The notes: a model not told the origin generated them from the sequence alone. 64,000 nt of DNA from Epiperipatus broadwayi (GCA_028023455.1 JAQFVV010000555.1:312001-376000), one strand, 5' to 3'. Counted from the first letter of the stretch, positions 17,161 through 33,544 are shown. Numbers and translations: made by a program.

Positions 17161-18566
17161 TTCATAATCATTCCAGACATATAATTATTAGTTAATTTAT
17201 TAATTTGCTGAATATCAAATTTAACTCATCACATTTTGTTTGTGGGGACTTCAGGGCTGGTTTGACCAGAAGTTATTATCTTTATTAGTTGCCTTGTGAT
17301 CTTCTTTAGATCGACAGTTTCATGCTAGTTTTATTCAATCCAGGAATTATTTCGTTAGTTTTGCATTTTTGTTTCTTCATGCTTATGGTCTTGATCGTGA
17401 GAGTACAATAAGTTGCATAAGAAAGAATAATCACTAAAATATGCGGTATGATTCGTTGATAACCAGCTAGATCAGGAAGCTAGGTTACAGTTGAGATTAT
17501 GTTGACCAACGTGAATGGCATGATGATTAGCTGTAGCTAGGCTACAGAGGTTATTATGGTGCTTAAAATGTATGGTATGATTCATTTGAAGTACAGCGGT
17601 CTGGGAGAAGGTTACAATATATATATATATAAGATAGATGATATCAAAAAAAGTAAAAATAAATGTGTTTCAAAAAGTTTTTCTATATTATTATTTTAAT
17701 CATATATATATACAATTATTGCTTTTATATAAATATATTTTATTTTATGAAATATTGTGTAAATTATTTTAATACATGCAAAAGTCTCATAATTATTTAA
17801 ATTTCTTTCCATTTTTTTATAATTATTATATAAATATAATTTTGTTGTGATGATACATTATAAAACAAATACTTATATTTGAACTAGAATGAGCAAATTT
17901 TTTTTTTTTTAAATTTCAGCTAAAACTATAAATATCAAACTTGTTTTTACAAAATAAATAAATAAAGGCGTAGTCTTAGTAAAAGTTGCATTGAATTAAT
18001 CAAGTAAAAATAGTTATTTCAAGCTATTATTAAAAAAAAATCAACAAATACTTGGGAAAATGTTTTTGAAAGACATTGAATAGAAGTATTTTAAATTTTT
18101 GATAATAAATCTTACTTGTCTACTTTGCTCTAAAAAATGCAAAGTCAATAAAATTAAAATATAAGTATCAGATTTTATATAGAAAATTATGTTTCTCTTT
18201 TACATTATAAATAAAAAGCAATACAGTGGAAGTCTTCTAATATTCTTTCAAGACTGATTAGTATTATTAAGTAAAGCAATTTTAATTTTCATTAGGCAAG
18301 AATATCTTTTTTACTTGGAGCATTTTTATTATTATAGAAAACTAATAATTAATAAAACTTATTTTTTATTTAAGTTGTATCATTTATAAATTGAAAGTGG
18401 ATTTTAATAAATGACAGTCATTATAAATTCTTCATCATGTATAACCTGCAGCAAAATCATGCAATTAGTTAAAAATATTTTTTAGAAGATATTATTTTAA
18501 TGGTAAGAGTTTGTTTTGAAACTCAACACATATATAATTAGATGGATTATAGGTTGTCAACTATAC
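17161..18566. other. Non-coding; two related segments near 17.4-17.6 kb
   Basis: Near 17438-17490 and 17565-17613 two segments share GGTATGATTC, a short variable part, then AGG(C/T)TAC or AAGGTTAC. They look like an imperfect duplication about 125 bp apart. No coding signal. Confidence 0.4.
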
Positions 18567-18687
18567 TTAAAATTTTTATTCATTCTGGAGCACTTTTGAC
18601 TATTCTTATAATCTTTGTGAAGTAACACTTAGTTGACAAAGACTATGATAATAGTCAAAAGTGCTTCTAAGTAGATAAAAATTTTAA
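18567..18687. mobile_element. PLE-related foldback with hammerhead-like arms
   Basis: An imperfect palindrome of about 120 bp with arms of about 52 bp. The right arm on plus contains TTGACAA (18633-18639), then GACTA and TAGTC pairing across a TGATAA loop (18641-18656), then AAAAGTGCTTC. This matches in layout the motif downstream of PLE-C at 24019-24056. The left arm carries a diverged copy on minus. It is probably two PLE terminal segments joined head to head. Confidence 0.55.
18633..18672 (+). ncRNA. Hammerhead-like motif (decayed)
   Basis: TTGACAA stands where CUGANGA is expected. It is followed by a perfect 5-bp stem (GACTA/TAGTC), AAAA in place of GAAA, and UUC as a possible NUH cleavage triplet. 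Upstream ACTTA and downstream TAAGT are complementary and could form stem I with one bulged base. Core substitutions make self-cleavage unlikely for this copy. Confidence 0.3.
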
Positions 18688-18936
18688 AGTTATAATTTAC
18701 ATATATCTGATTACTACATTTAGAAATATTCAATTATAAGATTATGTATATTGATTTGAAGAAATACAGACATCAAATTATAATATGGTTGAAACTATTT
18801 CTTCCAAAAAATTGGGTAGTAAGCAAAATTAAACAGTTTAATCAAAAAACTATTTTGTTTATAGCATACAACAATGAAAACATTAAATATGTATATATAA
18901 TATTCAAATTTATATTTTCGACAGAATACAGACATC

Positions 18937-18945
18937 AAACTTAAT

Positions 18946-18984
<39 letters not shown>

Positions 18985-18995
18985 AATTAAGTTGT
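18937..18995. repeat. (TA)n-centred palindrome
   Basis: CAAACTTAATTTAT and ATAAATTAAGTTGT are inverted copies on either side of a TA run of about 33 bp, giving one long potential hairpin. The left arm follows GAATACAGACAT, a string also present near 18765. Confidence 0.7.
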
Positions 18996-21900
18996 AACCT
19001 CTTCACCTATATCACTTTATGCACAAATAAATGTCCAGGTGCCAATTCTATACAAGATAGAATAAATTTATAATCTAGATTGCACCTATACTTATTGATA
19101 AGACTCTAATTGAACTATTAACTTAGACCTTAGCTCAGTTGGGGGTTATAAGGTATCGCGGTCATCTAGTTTGCAAATGAGATGAGAGATGCATTTATAG
19201 GTAACAATTATATAGTGTTTATTTAATTATATTATAAGCATTTATTAAAATATCAATAAGAAGCAATTTATGGGTTAACTTAAAATCATGATATATTCAA
19301 TTCTCTCATCACCCATGTACAATGCTAGACCAATCATGCCACTCACCTAATTTGTTTGGGGATCACTGCAATAATAATCAATCTATTGGAATTCAATTTA
19401 TTTTGAACAGCTATATCAATGTTTATTAAATGATGAACTAATCTCAGGGCTCTGCTAGAGAAACAATAAGTAAATCCTAATATAATATGACTCTTAATTA
19501 ATGAGGACTATTGTGAAATTGACATCTATTACAATAAAATAACGGATAGACAATGATAAGGACAGGGTACATTTTTATCTCACATCACTATCTATCCTAA
19601 ACAAGGTAAAATTACATCTTGGAATTATACAATGTTTGGATCTATTAACTCAGTGCTATTGAGATAGATTGCATATACTAGTAAATTGATAAATATTATA
19701 ATTGTGTTATCTTGAACATATGTGTGTGTGTGTGGAAATGATCAATTGAACGTACATGATAAAATAATTAAAGGTAATCTTACTTCAACAAAATATTTAT
19801 TATAAGACACATTTTTATGACACATTGATGATGATTTAACAGTAATTTACATTGATTACAAACTTGACTAAATAACACTCAGTTACAATAAAATAACATT
19901 TAAATTACACAAAGGCTGTGCCTCTTATATGTGTTTAAATAATATTTACAATTCAATCAGTTAAATTATTAGCAACTCAAAATAATTCTATATTCACTTA
20001 TTAATATTCATATCCCCTACTCCCACTCTGTGCTCTTAATAAACCAAGAAAATGATATCAAGTAATCAATTAACGTCATTTAAACTATTTCCATATGCCT
20101 ACAAGTCTTGTCTTTTATATAGAATTAAGTAATTATTTTATTAACTGCCTTAAAACAAAATACAATTTTGTAATACAATATTACATTTATACCAGGATGA
20201 TGAATCACCAACAATAGTAATGAATGAAATAATGATAATATATGATATGATCTGACAAATTCCTCAGAACTTAGAATTCCAGTGATGATTTTTTTTTCTA
20301 TATTTCTAGGTTTATCATATTCCCGAATGTGTGTGCATTTATGAATTCACAATCATGACATATTTTATTCATTATATTTCCATTGGTTGACTTGTGGAAT
20401 AAACAAGCTTCACAATAAAGATGGTATCATGGGCCAATTTTTAAATCACAAATCCAACTTCAAGTATATTACTGAAATTACTGAAATATTTATCTGAAAT
20501 AACTAACATAAATTACATGATGATAAATACATAGAATGAAAAGGAAGAGCAAAATTAATATCAAATAAATATTTACATATGTGCAAGTGGGGATTAATAA
20601 CAACTCCAAACATTGATTTAATTCATCAATATAGTAACTATCAACTCTTCTAACCCAAATGGTGTGGAACTGAGTTGACTTATTCTGAATACATAGGTCA
20701 TTTATCACTTCCCTTTAAGAAACATATTTATCACATTGCAAAATAAATAAAGAAATATACTACCTTCCACAGCTCAATAGGTAAACAAATAAAATGAATG
20801 TTACTCAATCTAAATATCATGATCATCATCTCAATCACCTCTCTCCTCGAAGTGCATCTAATGCATTTCATATAAACAAATCCATAGCAGATAAACTCTT
20901 AAATTTTTACAATCTTTAGTCATGATACCAGCTGCAACCAATAAGAAACAAAAAAGCATAAATTTAATTCTTATACAATATATTTTGAAAGCAAACACAC
21001 AGGCAAACATATGATCATGTATGAAATATTCTTTTTAAATTATATCAGACAATATTAGCATTAACTAGATTATGAATGTGTCTAATATCTTTAAAAACTT
21101 ATGAGTATCAAAATTCAAATAAGTGTAAATACTATTAAATAATCTTAACCATTATGCAATACTGGCCTAAATGTTTTCATGTATATGTTTACTATTACTA
21201 ATTAATGAATAATGATAAAGCATTTAATTTTGCACTAATACTATGAGCATGGGAATATATAATATTTGCATAACACAACAAAAAAAATATTATCGGTTTA
21301 GTATAACTTATAACAAACTCTCCAAGAAGTTCTAGAGGAAATTGGGTGCCCAAAATTATAATAATAATGAAAATTAATGTCAAAATAAACATAAATAAAT
21401 AAATAAATATTTCTGTATATCTATCATATGTGAAGGAAGAAATGCATATCAAACCTTCTGCCATTAAAATAAAAGTACCCTTTGTAATTTTTTATATTTT
21501 TAGTTCACACTTGAAACTTTAAATAAATGAAAATAACATGTGTAGCTCACAAAGATAATACAAATAACAAACATTAAAAGTATGAATATTATTTCTGCAG
21601 GTTAAACATAAATTTGGCAAAAACAGAAATAACTTCCAATGTTTTTAGAATTTTCTAATGGACATTATAAGAAACTTTTACAGATATTTGAATCCATTAA
21701 TTATTTTTTATAAACTTTGTTTTGTCTAAATTCCAACATTTAATACATTTTTAATGATGATCAAAATCAAGGTTACTTAATCATCCACATTTGTATCCTT
21801 CTGGCAAATAATTATCAAATGTTATTAACACACATTCTTTCACTCCTACATAAGTATGAATGGTTACATAATTTAAGTTACATAATTATTATATTAATGT

Positions 21901-22889
21901 ATCATGCTATAATGAATAATTTTTCTGTCTCAGCTCTTTCTTTATACAATAAAATAGGAAATTCATTACAGAAGAGTCACTCAAATATTCCATTACATAG
22001 TCTAGCCTAAATTTTCTAATTATTATTATTATGACTACTTTACATAATGCCAATATCACACTATTTATAAAAAATACATTGTAATAAATTTGTATCGGTG
22101 ATTTTTCTAAGTAATATCTATGCATTATGAATAAAATAAGTTCAAACTGTTAGTTGACAAAAAGTTAGAAACTGGTCTACTTCTGAAATTCCATTTTAGA
22201 AAATACCATCTGGTGTCCTTCAGAATTATACATTGACATTTATTCTTGAGTACTATAGAACATGCTTCCTTATTAAAGAGTTAATGGGGAATCCAATGAG
22301 ACTGCTAAATTCACTTTTATTATATTTCCTTTTACAAAATTATTTGACCTTGTTTAAAACGGTTTCTGAAGTCTTCTCTAAAACTTTTTCTTACTGAAGT
22401 CTTCTGTAACTTAGCCACACTTTTTTTTTAGTTTTATAATGAGCTTAACAAGATGCAAAAATTTATTGCTTGTGAAAATGTTAAGAATAGAGTTTTAAAA
22501 CAATAAAAAATATTAAGTTACAAATATAAATTAATAATAAATAAAATAACCTCTATATTTTTCTTAATGTAAGATTTTGTGCAATAAATAATTAATAAAT
22601 AATAAATAAAAAATCATGTTAACTAATGGTGTGTGTGGGTGTATCTGTTTTTCCATTTATCCAGAAGTCTAATAATGACTGTGTTATTAATAATTTCTAT
22701 GGCAAATAAGTAATGCTATTACAAAATAGATAATTTTAAGTGATGACTAGAAATATGAATGCAGTGTAAAGTGTGAAATCATGCGATTAGACAAGCATTC
22801 ACATATACAAGTTAGAACTTGGAATGGGAATAACAGTAGGTGAGAAACTTAATGAATAAACATTTAAAGGGATTTTAATGATTGGTACA
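18996..22889. other. Non-coding AT-rich DNA
   Basis: No recognised gene. Short ORFs of 60-90 codons are hydrophobic and low-complexity and show no family signature. A tRNA A-box-like TAGCTCAGTTGG occurs at 19131 with no tRNA fold around it. Confidence 0.5.
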
Positions 22890-22982
22890 CTATAACAAAG
22901 ATCCTGATAACTTTTCAACTCTGATCACTGTTGGCACAATGTGAAGTTTCCACATTTCTTCATGGTACCAATCTGGAGGATC

Positions 22983-22990
<8 letters not shown>
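22890..22990 (-). pseudogene. Possible LINE RT C-terminal fragment
   Basis: The minus-strand frame ends DWYHEEMWKLHIVPTVI, then RVEKLSGSL and a stop. The pattern of an IVP-V-I block, a short turn and a basic segment ending in S-L resembles the extreme C-terminus of several LINE RT polyproteins (VVPVVVGALG..K-type endings). Only about 30 residues are preserved and the family cannot be named. A (TA)n tract lies immediately upstream on this strand. Confidence 0.35.
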
Positions 22991-23032
<42 letters not shown>

Positions 23033-23036
23033 ATTT

Positions 23037-23086
<50 letters not shown>

Positions 23087-23098
23087 AAATACAATATA
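22985..23098. repeat. Two (TA)n tracts with inverted flanks
   Basis: (TA)n at 22985-23029 and 23040-23084. The unique sequence TATTGTATTTTGA between them (23028-23040) recurs inverted as TCAAAATACAATA at 23085-23098, making a TA-centred palindrome. TGTATTTTGATATAT also ends the PLE-C 3' region at 24088, so these look like PLE-C terminal sequences. Confidence 0.75.
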
Positions 23099-23148
23099 AT
23101 TTATTTGTGAAAATTAAGATGTAATAATCAATTTATTTCATAAAATTC

Positions 23149-23961
23149 TTGGATATTCAAGTTACACATAATGATTACAATTTGGATTATCTTATGTTAA
23201 TTAAACCAATTGAAACTAGAGGTTTTATTTCATATGAATCACAAGTAGCTATATGTCATAAGTTGCCTGGATTGAAATCATTCTTATTTCGAAATAAAAA
23301 ATTATGCAAATATTCTAGTAATAAAATAAAAAAATATTCATTTATTTGTTAATGACTTGTTGAAAATTGGTTATTATAAATATGTGATTACTAATATTAT
23401 TAAAAAATTTAAGAGGATTCAACAATATAATAAAATTAAAAATAAAAATAATATCAAAATGAAATGGATTTCAATGTCATTTATATCAGATGAGTAGGTC
23501 AAGTTTATTAGGAGAATTTATAATGGTTTGGGTCATATTGCTTTTTTCTCAACAAATAATATAAATAGATTATTTAATAACTCTAAAATTCAAAATTCGA
23601 AGTTGTCAAAATTCTATTATATATAAATTGATATGTGGATGTGGCTTACAATATATCAGTTTTATGTAATTGTACATTTGAGTAGAGAATGAAAGAGCAT
23701 ATGCTTTTATGTAATAGAATTCAAAAAGAGAAACAATCTGGAATAGATGTAAATAAACCTTCATCATCTGTTATATTTGATCATAATAAATCTTGTCAAT
23801 GTGGATTTAAATTTGACTATAAAAATATGAAAATTATACAAATTGAACGTTGTCATAATAAACGTAAAATAAAAGAAGCTATGTTGATTTCAAGAAATTG
23901 TCAATTGTTAATAAATCACCAGTCATCAAATGTTAAGATAACCAAATTGTGGGAAATCTGA
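23149..23961 (+). pseudogene. PLE-C polyprotein remnant (linker and GIY-YIG endonuclease)
   Basis: Reading across frames, IIYKLICGCGLQYI (about 23615-23660) gives the GIY-like start, the CxC pair and the YIG-like site. Then MKEHML (23689) gives the Arg/Glu-His helix region, and SSSVIFDHNKSCQCGFKF the His-containing block, followed by ERCHNKRKIKEAMLI. In-frame stops and at least one frameshift separate GIY from the rest. The RT catalytic core is not recognisable here. In an intact element this domain nicks the target site. Confidence 0.68.
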
Positions 23962-24012
23962 ATTGAACTATTTGTATTGTTAAAGGTTGTCTCGTCTTGA
24001 TTATTCAATGTT

Positions 24013-24058
24013 ACATAGTTGATAAAGACTACAAAATGTATAGTCGAAAGTACTTCTA
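24013..24058 (+). ncRNA. Hammerhead-ribozyme-like motif in PLE-C 3' region
   Basis: TTGATAA (24019-24025) occupies the CUGANGA position. GACTA (24027-24031) and TAGTC (24041-24045) form a perfect stem II with a 9-nt loop, and GAAA follows exactly at 24046-24049. After that GTACTTC offers a minimal stem III (A-U, G-U) and UUC as NUH triplet. PLE terminal repeats of other animals are known to carry hammerheads with very short stem III. Two core changes (C3 to U, G8 to A) and weak stem I indicate a decayed or inactive copy. Confidence 0.4.
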
Positions 24059-24162
24059 AAAATAATATAATTTAGGTAAATTTTACTGTATTTTGATATA
24101 TATATATATATTGATTTGTATATTACATATATTGTGGAACGATTACAAATATCAAACTTATA

Positions 24163-24182
24163 TATATATATATATATATATA
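24163..24182. repeat. (TA)n microsatellite
   Basis: TA run flanking the left side of the PLE terminal derivative. Confidence 0.9.
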
Positions 24183-24186
24183 CATA

Positions 24187-24262
24187 AACATTACAAGCTT
24201 AAAGCTAAACTAGTCAATATATAATCAATAACTACTCCAAATCCATTTTGGATTTGGGGTAA
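24187..24262. mobile_element. PLE terminal-only derivative
   Basis: The 36-bp segment seen at 7021-7056 is followed by about 22 bp of the PLE-A arm tip (AATCAATAACTACTCCAAATCC) and, after four bases, its inverted counterpart TGGATTTGGGGTAATTTTGAT, all between (TA)n runs. It is what would remain of PLE-A after deletion of nearly everything between the two arm tips. Confidence 0.65.
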
Positions 24263-24265
24263 TTT

Positions 24266-24267
<2 letters not shown>

Positions 24268-24356
<89 letters not shown>

Positions 24357-24417
24357 GATAATCACACATACTGTGATCACACATGTGTACAGTTCATATA
24401 TATATATATATATATAT
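24268..24417. repeat. (TA)n tracts
   Basis: A main run at 24268-24354, then GTGATAATCACA and CATGTGTACA-type unique sequence, then a second short run at 24398-24417. Confidence 0.95.
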
Positions 24418-29399
<4,982 letters not shown>

Positions 29400-29720
29400 T
29401 AATTATTTATTTTATAATGATAATTTATTTCCAAGATCGATTTGCAGTAGTCATTACTACATTGTTTCCATATTTGAGACACATAGTTAATTTGATATTG
29501 ATAATTGATTTCCATGATTGAATTACAGTATTGATTTTATCTTGATTATTTCTATATTCGATTAACATAAATCATTTTATATAAGTTACCTTTACAAAAT
29601 TCATTTTCATATAATTTATTTTCATAATTAATTTGCATAATCTGATTTTATGATTTATTTCTGTACTTTACTTTCATGAGTAAATTTTGATTGATTTATC
29701 TGATTAATGTCCATGGTTTA
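29400..29720 (+). repeat. Degenerate T-rich array
   Basis: Loosely repeated units of about 20-30 bp built from GATTTATTTCCATGATT-like, AATTTGCATAAT-like and TATTTTCATAATT-like variants. G and C are confined to similar positions in each unit. It resembles an old, heavily mutated minisatellite. Confidence 0.4.
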
Positions 29721-30679
29721 CTTCCATAGTTTAATTTAGCAAAATATTATAGGTTGAAAATTATTAATTAAAATTTGGTCACTAGATTAGATATAATAGA
29801 ATAAAATGACCAGGAATAGTTAAGTTAAGTTTGACAAATTTAATCTTTTGATTCATTGTAATGTGAGTATTGGGAGCAGACATAAAATCCCTTTTCTGCT
29901 CTGCGGTGTTTAGAGTGATTCCCATTATTAAACTCATATCGAAAATTATTTTAGCATATATGGGATCATATCCATTACAGTGTAGTCACTTATATGGGCA
30001 TCTCTTGACAGATCTAGACCTTGAGAAAGAGCAGTTCAATTATTAGTCTAAGAGCTAGTTTGGAAGTCAAGTAGCATATTGTAATAAAGTTATTATACTA
30101 TTATTAAAATAGGGATCATGAATTGATAGTTGATCGAAAGATATATGTGTGTTAGAGAAATAAGATTAGTGATTCTCAGATTAGAGAACATAACACAGAC
30201 ATTCGTGTTATATAATTGTAGCTGTTGAAAGTGATAGAAGCTGAGAACGAAAAATAAAGTAATGGAATTAAATGGGAAGGATTTATTTGTGATAATTTTT
30301 ATCTAGTACCAAATTAAATAGTGATTTATATTATGAACATAGATTAGAAGTTCTCTGCATTAATTACTGATTTATTTCCAGTCAGATATAAATGAGAACT
30401 GTATATAGTATTTCCTGTAGTCGAGATCAGATATTTATAATAAAGTTGTGGAAGAAGGTTGTCTCATTATTATAAATTTTATAATAAATTTATCATGAAA
30501 TATTTGTATGACTAATGCTAGGTTTGAAATTAAGACCACATAGATTGAATGGTTGTATTAATATTATTGGTATTAGTATTTTTTGAGAGACAATTTAATT
30601 ACTTTCTCCAGTATCTTCTATAGTCATAAATATGGCTAGTGATGATCTCTAGTGGGCATTACAATTTATAACTGCAATT
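29721..30679 (+). other. Possible LTR region, unresolved
   Basis: Contains AATAAAG signals near 30065 and 30428 and ends next to a primer-binding-site-like sequence. No second LTR copy, gag or pol was found in the window, so this could be a truncated LTR element or chance. Confidence 0.25.
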
Positions 30680-30691
30680 TGGCACCCACAG
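30680..30691 (+). other. Primer-binding-site-like sequence
   Basis: GCAATTTGGCACCCACAG resembles the ATTTGGCGCCCAAC start of many Gypsy-type internal regions, where tRNA primes minus-strand synthesis. A single G-to-A change and a diverging 3' part weaken the match. Confidence 0.3.
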
Positions 30692-31532
30692 TATATTTGA
30701 TCCTAAGGTAAGTATAAAATTCAATTGACTAGCTACTTGAAATAAATGAGAGTTTATTGAGATTAAATAAGTGAAACAGTGCGTGGAGAAAGTTGAAGTG
30801 ACAATATATATATATATAAATATTGAACCGTATTTGAATATGTGTATTCGAATCACCGGCCTCTTAGGCAGAGAAGAACATACTCGGAGAGTATGTATGC
30901 CCAAACAATAGCTATAAAGTATATAACTAACGTTACATTTCCAGGACATAACTTCTTCTCGACTGTTGAGTTCAACACCAAGTTCAAAGCACTTTTTTTG
31001 TTTGTGTATAAACACGGGCGCCAGCTGCTTATTCTAAAAGAATAGACAACACACTTTGAATAGTGGCAACTAACCCAACGCCTAAATCCATGACTAGCTC
31101 AGTTGTTTGTAATCACTAATAGATTATACTTAATTAGTGGTTAAAAGACTTGATAAAGAATTTGTTAAAAAGAATTTATAAAAAGAATTGTAAAAGAATT
31201 GATAAAAAGGAATTGATAAAAAGAATTGACCGACAAATAAAGTTTAATTTTAAAGATAATTTATTAACTAACATTTATTTACTAAATTTAAACATTTTAT
31301 AATTCTAATAAAACACACGCATATTTTAAATTAACATTTCTAAATAGTCTAAATATTCCTATAGATTCAATAACAGAACACTCTAATTTCATTAATAAAT
31401 ATTGGTAGAATGATCACGCACATATTAACTAATGCACACACATAATAATGATAATAAAGGACTACATAGCATTTGAAATTTAATCACACACATATCAATA
31501 GTTCATTTATGTATGATATCGAGTTCATATAA
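30692..31532. other. Non-coding; less AT-rich at 30.84-31.1 kb
   Basis: Overlapping minus (118-codon) and plus (67-codon) ORFs cover the more balanced patch, but neither matches a family I recognise. No gag-like or zinc-knuckle motif follows the primer-binding-site-like sequence. Confidence 0.35.
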
Positions 31533-31931
31533 TTAGACTCTTGGAGGATTCGCACGAATTAATGAAATGCAATGGCTATTACAGTATAAACGAAAATAAG
31601 CAAATGTTTTACCTAGGATTTTGAACGTAGATTTAACACTTTGTTTTCTTCCAGTATGAATGGTTCCAGTATGAATGCTTCCAGCCGGCTGGGACTTTTC
31701 CTTGCTGAGTTTCCTGATTTTCACGATTATTACTATCGGAGACAATTAGATACTGGCAGAGATTTTCTAAGATGTTAAGCTGACATTATTTCACGGGCAG
31801 ATCTGCTGTTTTCTCAGACATCTGGGCTGGAGACAAACATGTGTTCCAAAATATTCTCAGCACCGCATTTTGTTTCTTAACTGACTCAATCAATTTCCGA
31901 ACTGCACTCTCTCAATAACTTTGTGAACTGA
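31533..31931 (-). other. Candidate transcribed leader / first exon downstream of minus-strand promoter
   Basis: This is the least AT-rich stretch nearby. On minus, downstream of the promoter at 31.95 kb, it has short upstream-type ORFs (one reads MSEKTADLPVK), then open frames at 31533-31745 with a tandem 15-bp duplication (CCAGTATGAATGGTT type), and a CCTAGGTAAAA splice-donor-like site near 31610. No known protein is encoded. It could be a retroelement leader or a host 5' exon. Confidence 0.3.
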
Positions 31932-31961
31932 TTCACTGTCCGATAAAAAAGTCTATTTATA
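31926..31961 (-). promoter_or_regulatory. Candidate TATA + initiator core promoter (minus strand)
   Basis: On minus, TATAAATA (31961-31954) lies 32 bp upstream of the A in TCAGTT (31931-31926, +1 at 31929). TCAGTT is the classic arthropod initiator, and TATA at about -31 is the canonical distance. Sequence downstream is markedly richer in G+C than the surroundings. Confidence 0.4.
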
Positions 31962-32419
31962 CCTGTGCCTTGTTGTCTTTCTAATATCTCCGGCAAAGAT
32001 CTGTTATCAAATTCCAATGATAATCATTTGATAAACGTGTTTTGGAAGATTGCTTAATTAGTAATAGCCATGCAGAGATGTTGTTTTATATTTTAATTAA
32101 TAACCATTGCCATGTTTTTTAATAATAATCTTCTTTAACTTTATAATAACATTTATTCTATTGTTCACAATCGCACATATATACGGTCATATATTTTAAT
32201 ACAATTTACTATTTAGTTTTAATATTATTTTTCTTTAATTAAACTTGAATGAAAAGAGATTTGTATATTTATATTTTTACGAATACTAATAAAAACTATT
32301 TAATTCCTATCTTTTTCTAAAACAAACTGAATAAACTCTTCAACATTTAATTTTATGTTTTTCTTTTACGAAAGATTACTTTAATAATAATTTTAGATAA
32401 AAATTATATGTGCCTATAT

Positions 32420-32420
<1 letters not shown>

Positions 32421-32497
<77 letters not shown>
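32421..32497. repeat. (TA)n, interrupted
   Basis: Two TA runs separated by TGC and an imperfect segment. Confidence 0.93.
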
Positions 32498-32498
<1 letters not shown>

Positions 32499-33359
32499 GG
32501 ATAGCAGGCATCTAATATTCATTAGAGGACACCAATGGACCTCTAGCCTAAACAATTATAGTTTATAGATGAGGATATCAAGTATAAGTGTCCCCCACTG
32601 CTATACTATCACTCAGATATTTACTTCACCACCATATTGTGAAGAGCAGAGATTCTCAGCTATTAGCAATAGGCAGAGCAGACAACATCAAGCAAAATGC
32701 CAGTCAAAATCTAACAATCAACAAACAATGTTTATTAACAATTTAAGAAAGCAAAATATACAATACATTTGCAGGATTTACTTACCCCAGATATATTTCA
32801 AACATGAAAAAGTTTGAATGTACTACACTTATACATTTATCAGTCTTTAATCAGAATGCATACATATTCACACATTATAATATCAAAACAATGATGTCAT
32901 GGTAAATTGAATAAATTGCATCACAATTTGTAAAAAATAAAACTTTCTATAATAAAAACATAAAAAATTAAAACTCAGCATAATGATTAAGATCTTATTA
33001 TACATTTGAATAAAGTTATACATTTAGCATCCAATTTAATTTTGATAAAAAATGTTATTCATTATATGTAAGCATATAGTGTATTTAATAACTACTAGTT
33101 TATATCAGACTTTCCAAAAAAATACTTATAATATTATAAGATCATCTCTAAAGTTAGATAATGACTCAAAAATTTATCCAGTTTCACATATAAATTTTTC
33201 TTTTGCATGAAACAACAACAATAATAAAACAGACTTAATCACTATACATGTTGACAAAAACAGACCATTACAAAAATTAATCACATATGCTGTGCATTTG
33301 ATTCTACCACTAAAATACCGAGTAACAATAAATAGACCATTAATCATCTGTGTTGAAAG

Positions 33360-33361
<2 letters not shown>
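32498..33361. other. Non-coding stretch
   Basis: An 82-codon plus-strand ORF (32569-32817) has no recognisable motif. Nothing else seen. Confidence 0.45.
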
Positions 33362-33417
<56 letters not shown>

Positions 33418-33449
33418 GATCATGTGAAAGTCTATGCTCGTACCCTGTC

Positions 33450-33519
<70 letters not shown>
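33362..33519. repeat. (TA)n tracts
   Basis: Runs at 33362-33414 and 33453-33519 with 38 bp of unique sequence between. The second run lies 25 bp from the left end of PLE-D. Confidence 0.95.
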
Positions 33520-33520
<1 letters not shown>

Positions 33521-33544
33521 AAACGAAAATTTTCATTGGTTGCA

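Larger units (their letters stand above)
23099..24120 (+). mobile_element. PLE-C: decayed Penelope-like element
   Basis: On plus, from left to right: a fragment possibly from the RT end (23149-23352), a linker segment whose translation contains KWISMSFISDE and NNINRLFNNSK (the region between RT and endonuclease in PLEs), a broken GIY-YIG domain (23600-23961), a 3' region with a hammerhead-like motif, and an end TGTATTTTGATATAT in (TA)n. Both ends carry copies of that terminal sequence. Confidence 0.7.

Noticed and set aside
19131-19142. A-box-like TAGCTCAGTTGG
   Set aside because: Perfect A-box word, but no B box or acceptor/anticodon stems follow within tRNA length; same for TAGCTCAGTTG near 31090.
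30659-31015. 118-codon minus-strand ORF
   Set aside because: Longest non-repeat ORF in its neighbourhood but hydrophobic patchwork crossing a TA run; overlaps a plus-strand ORF and matches no family.
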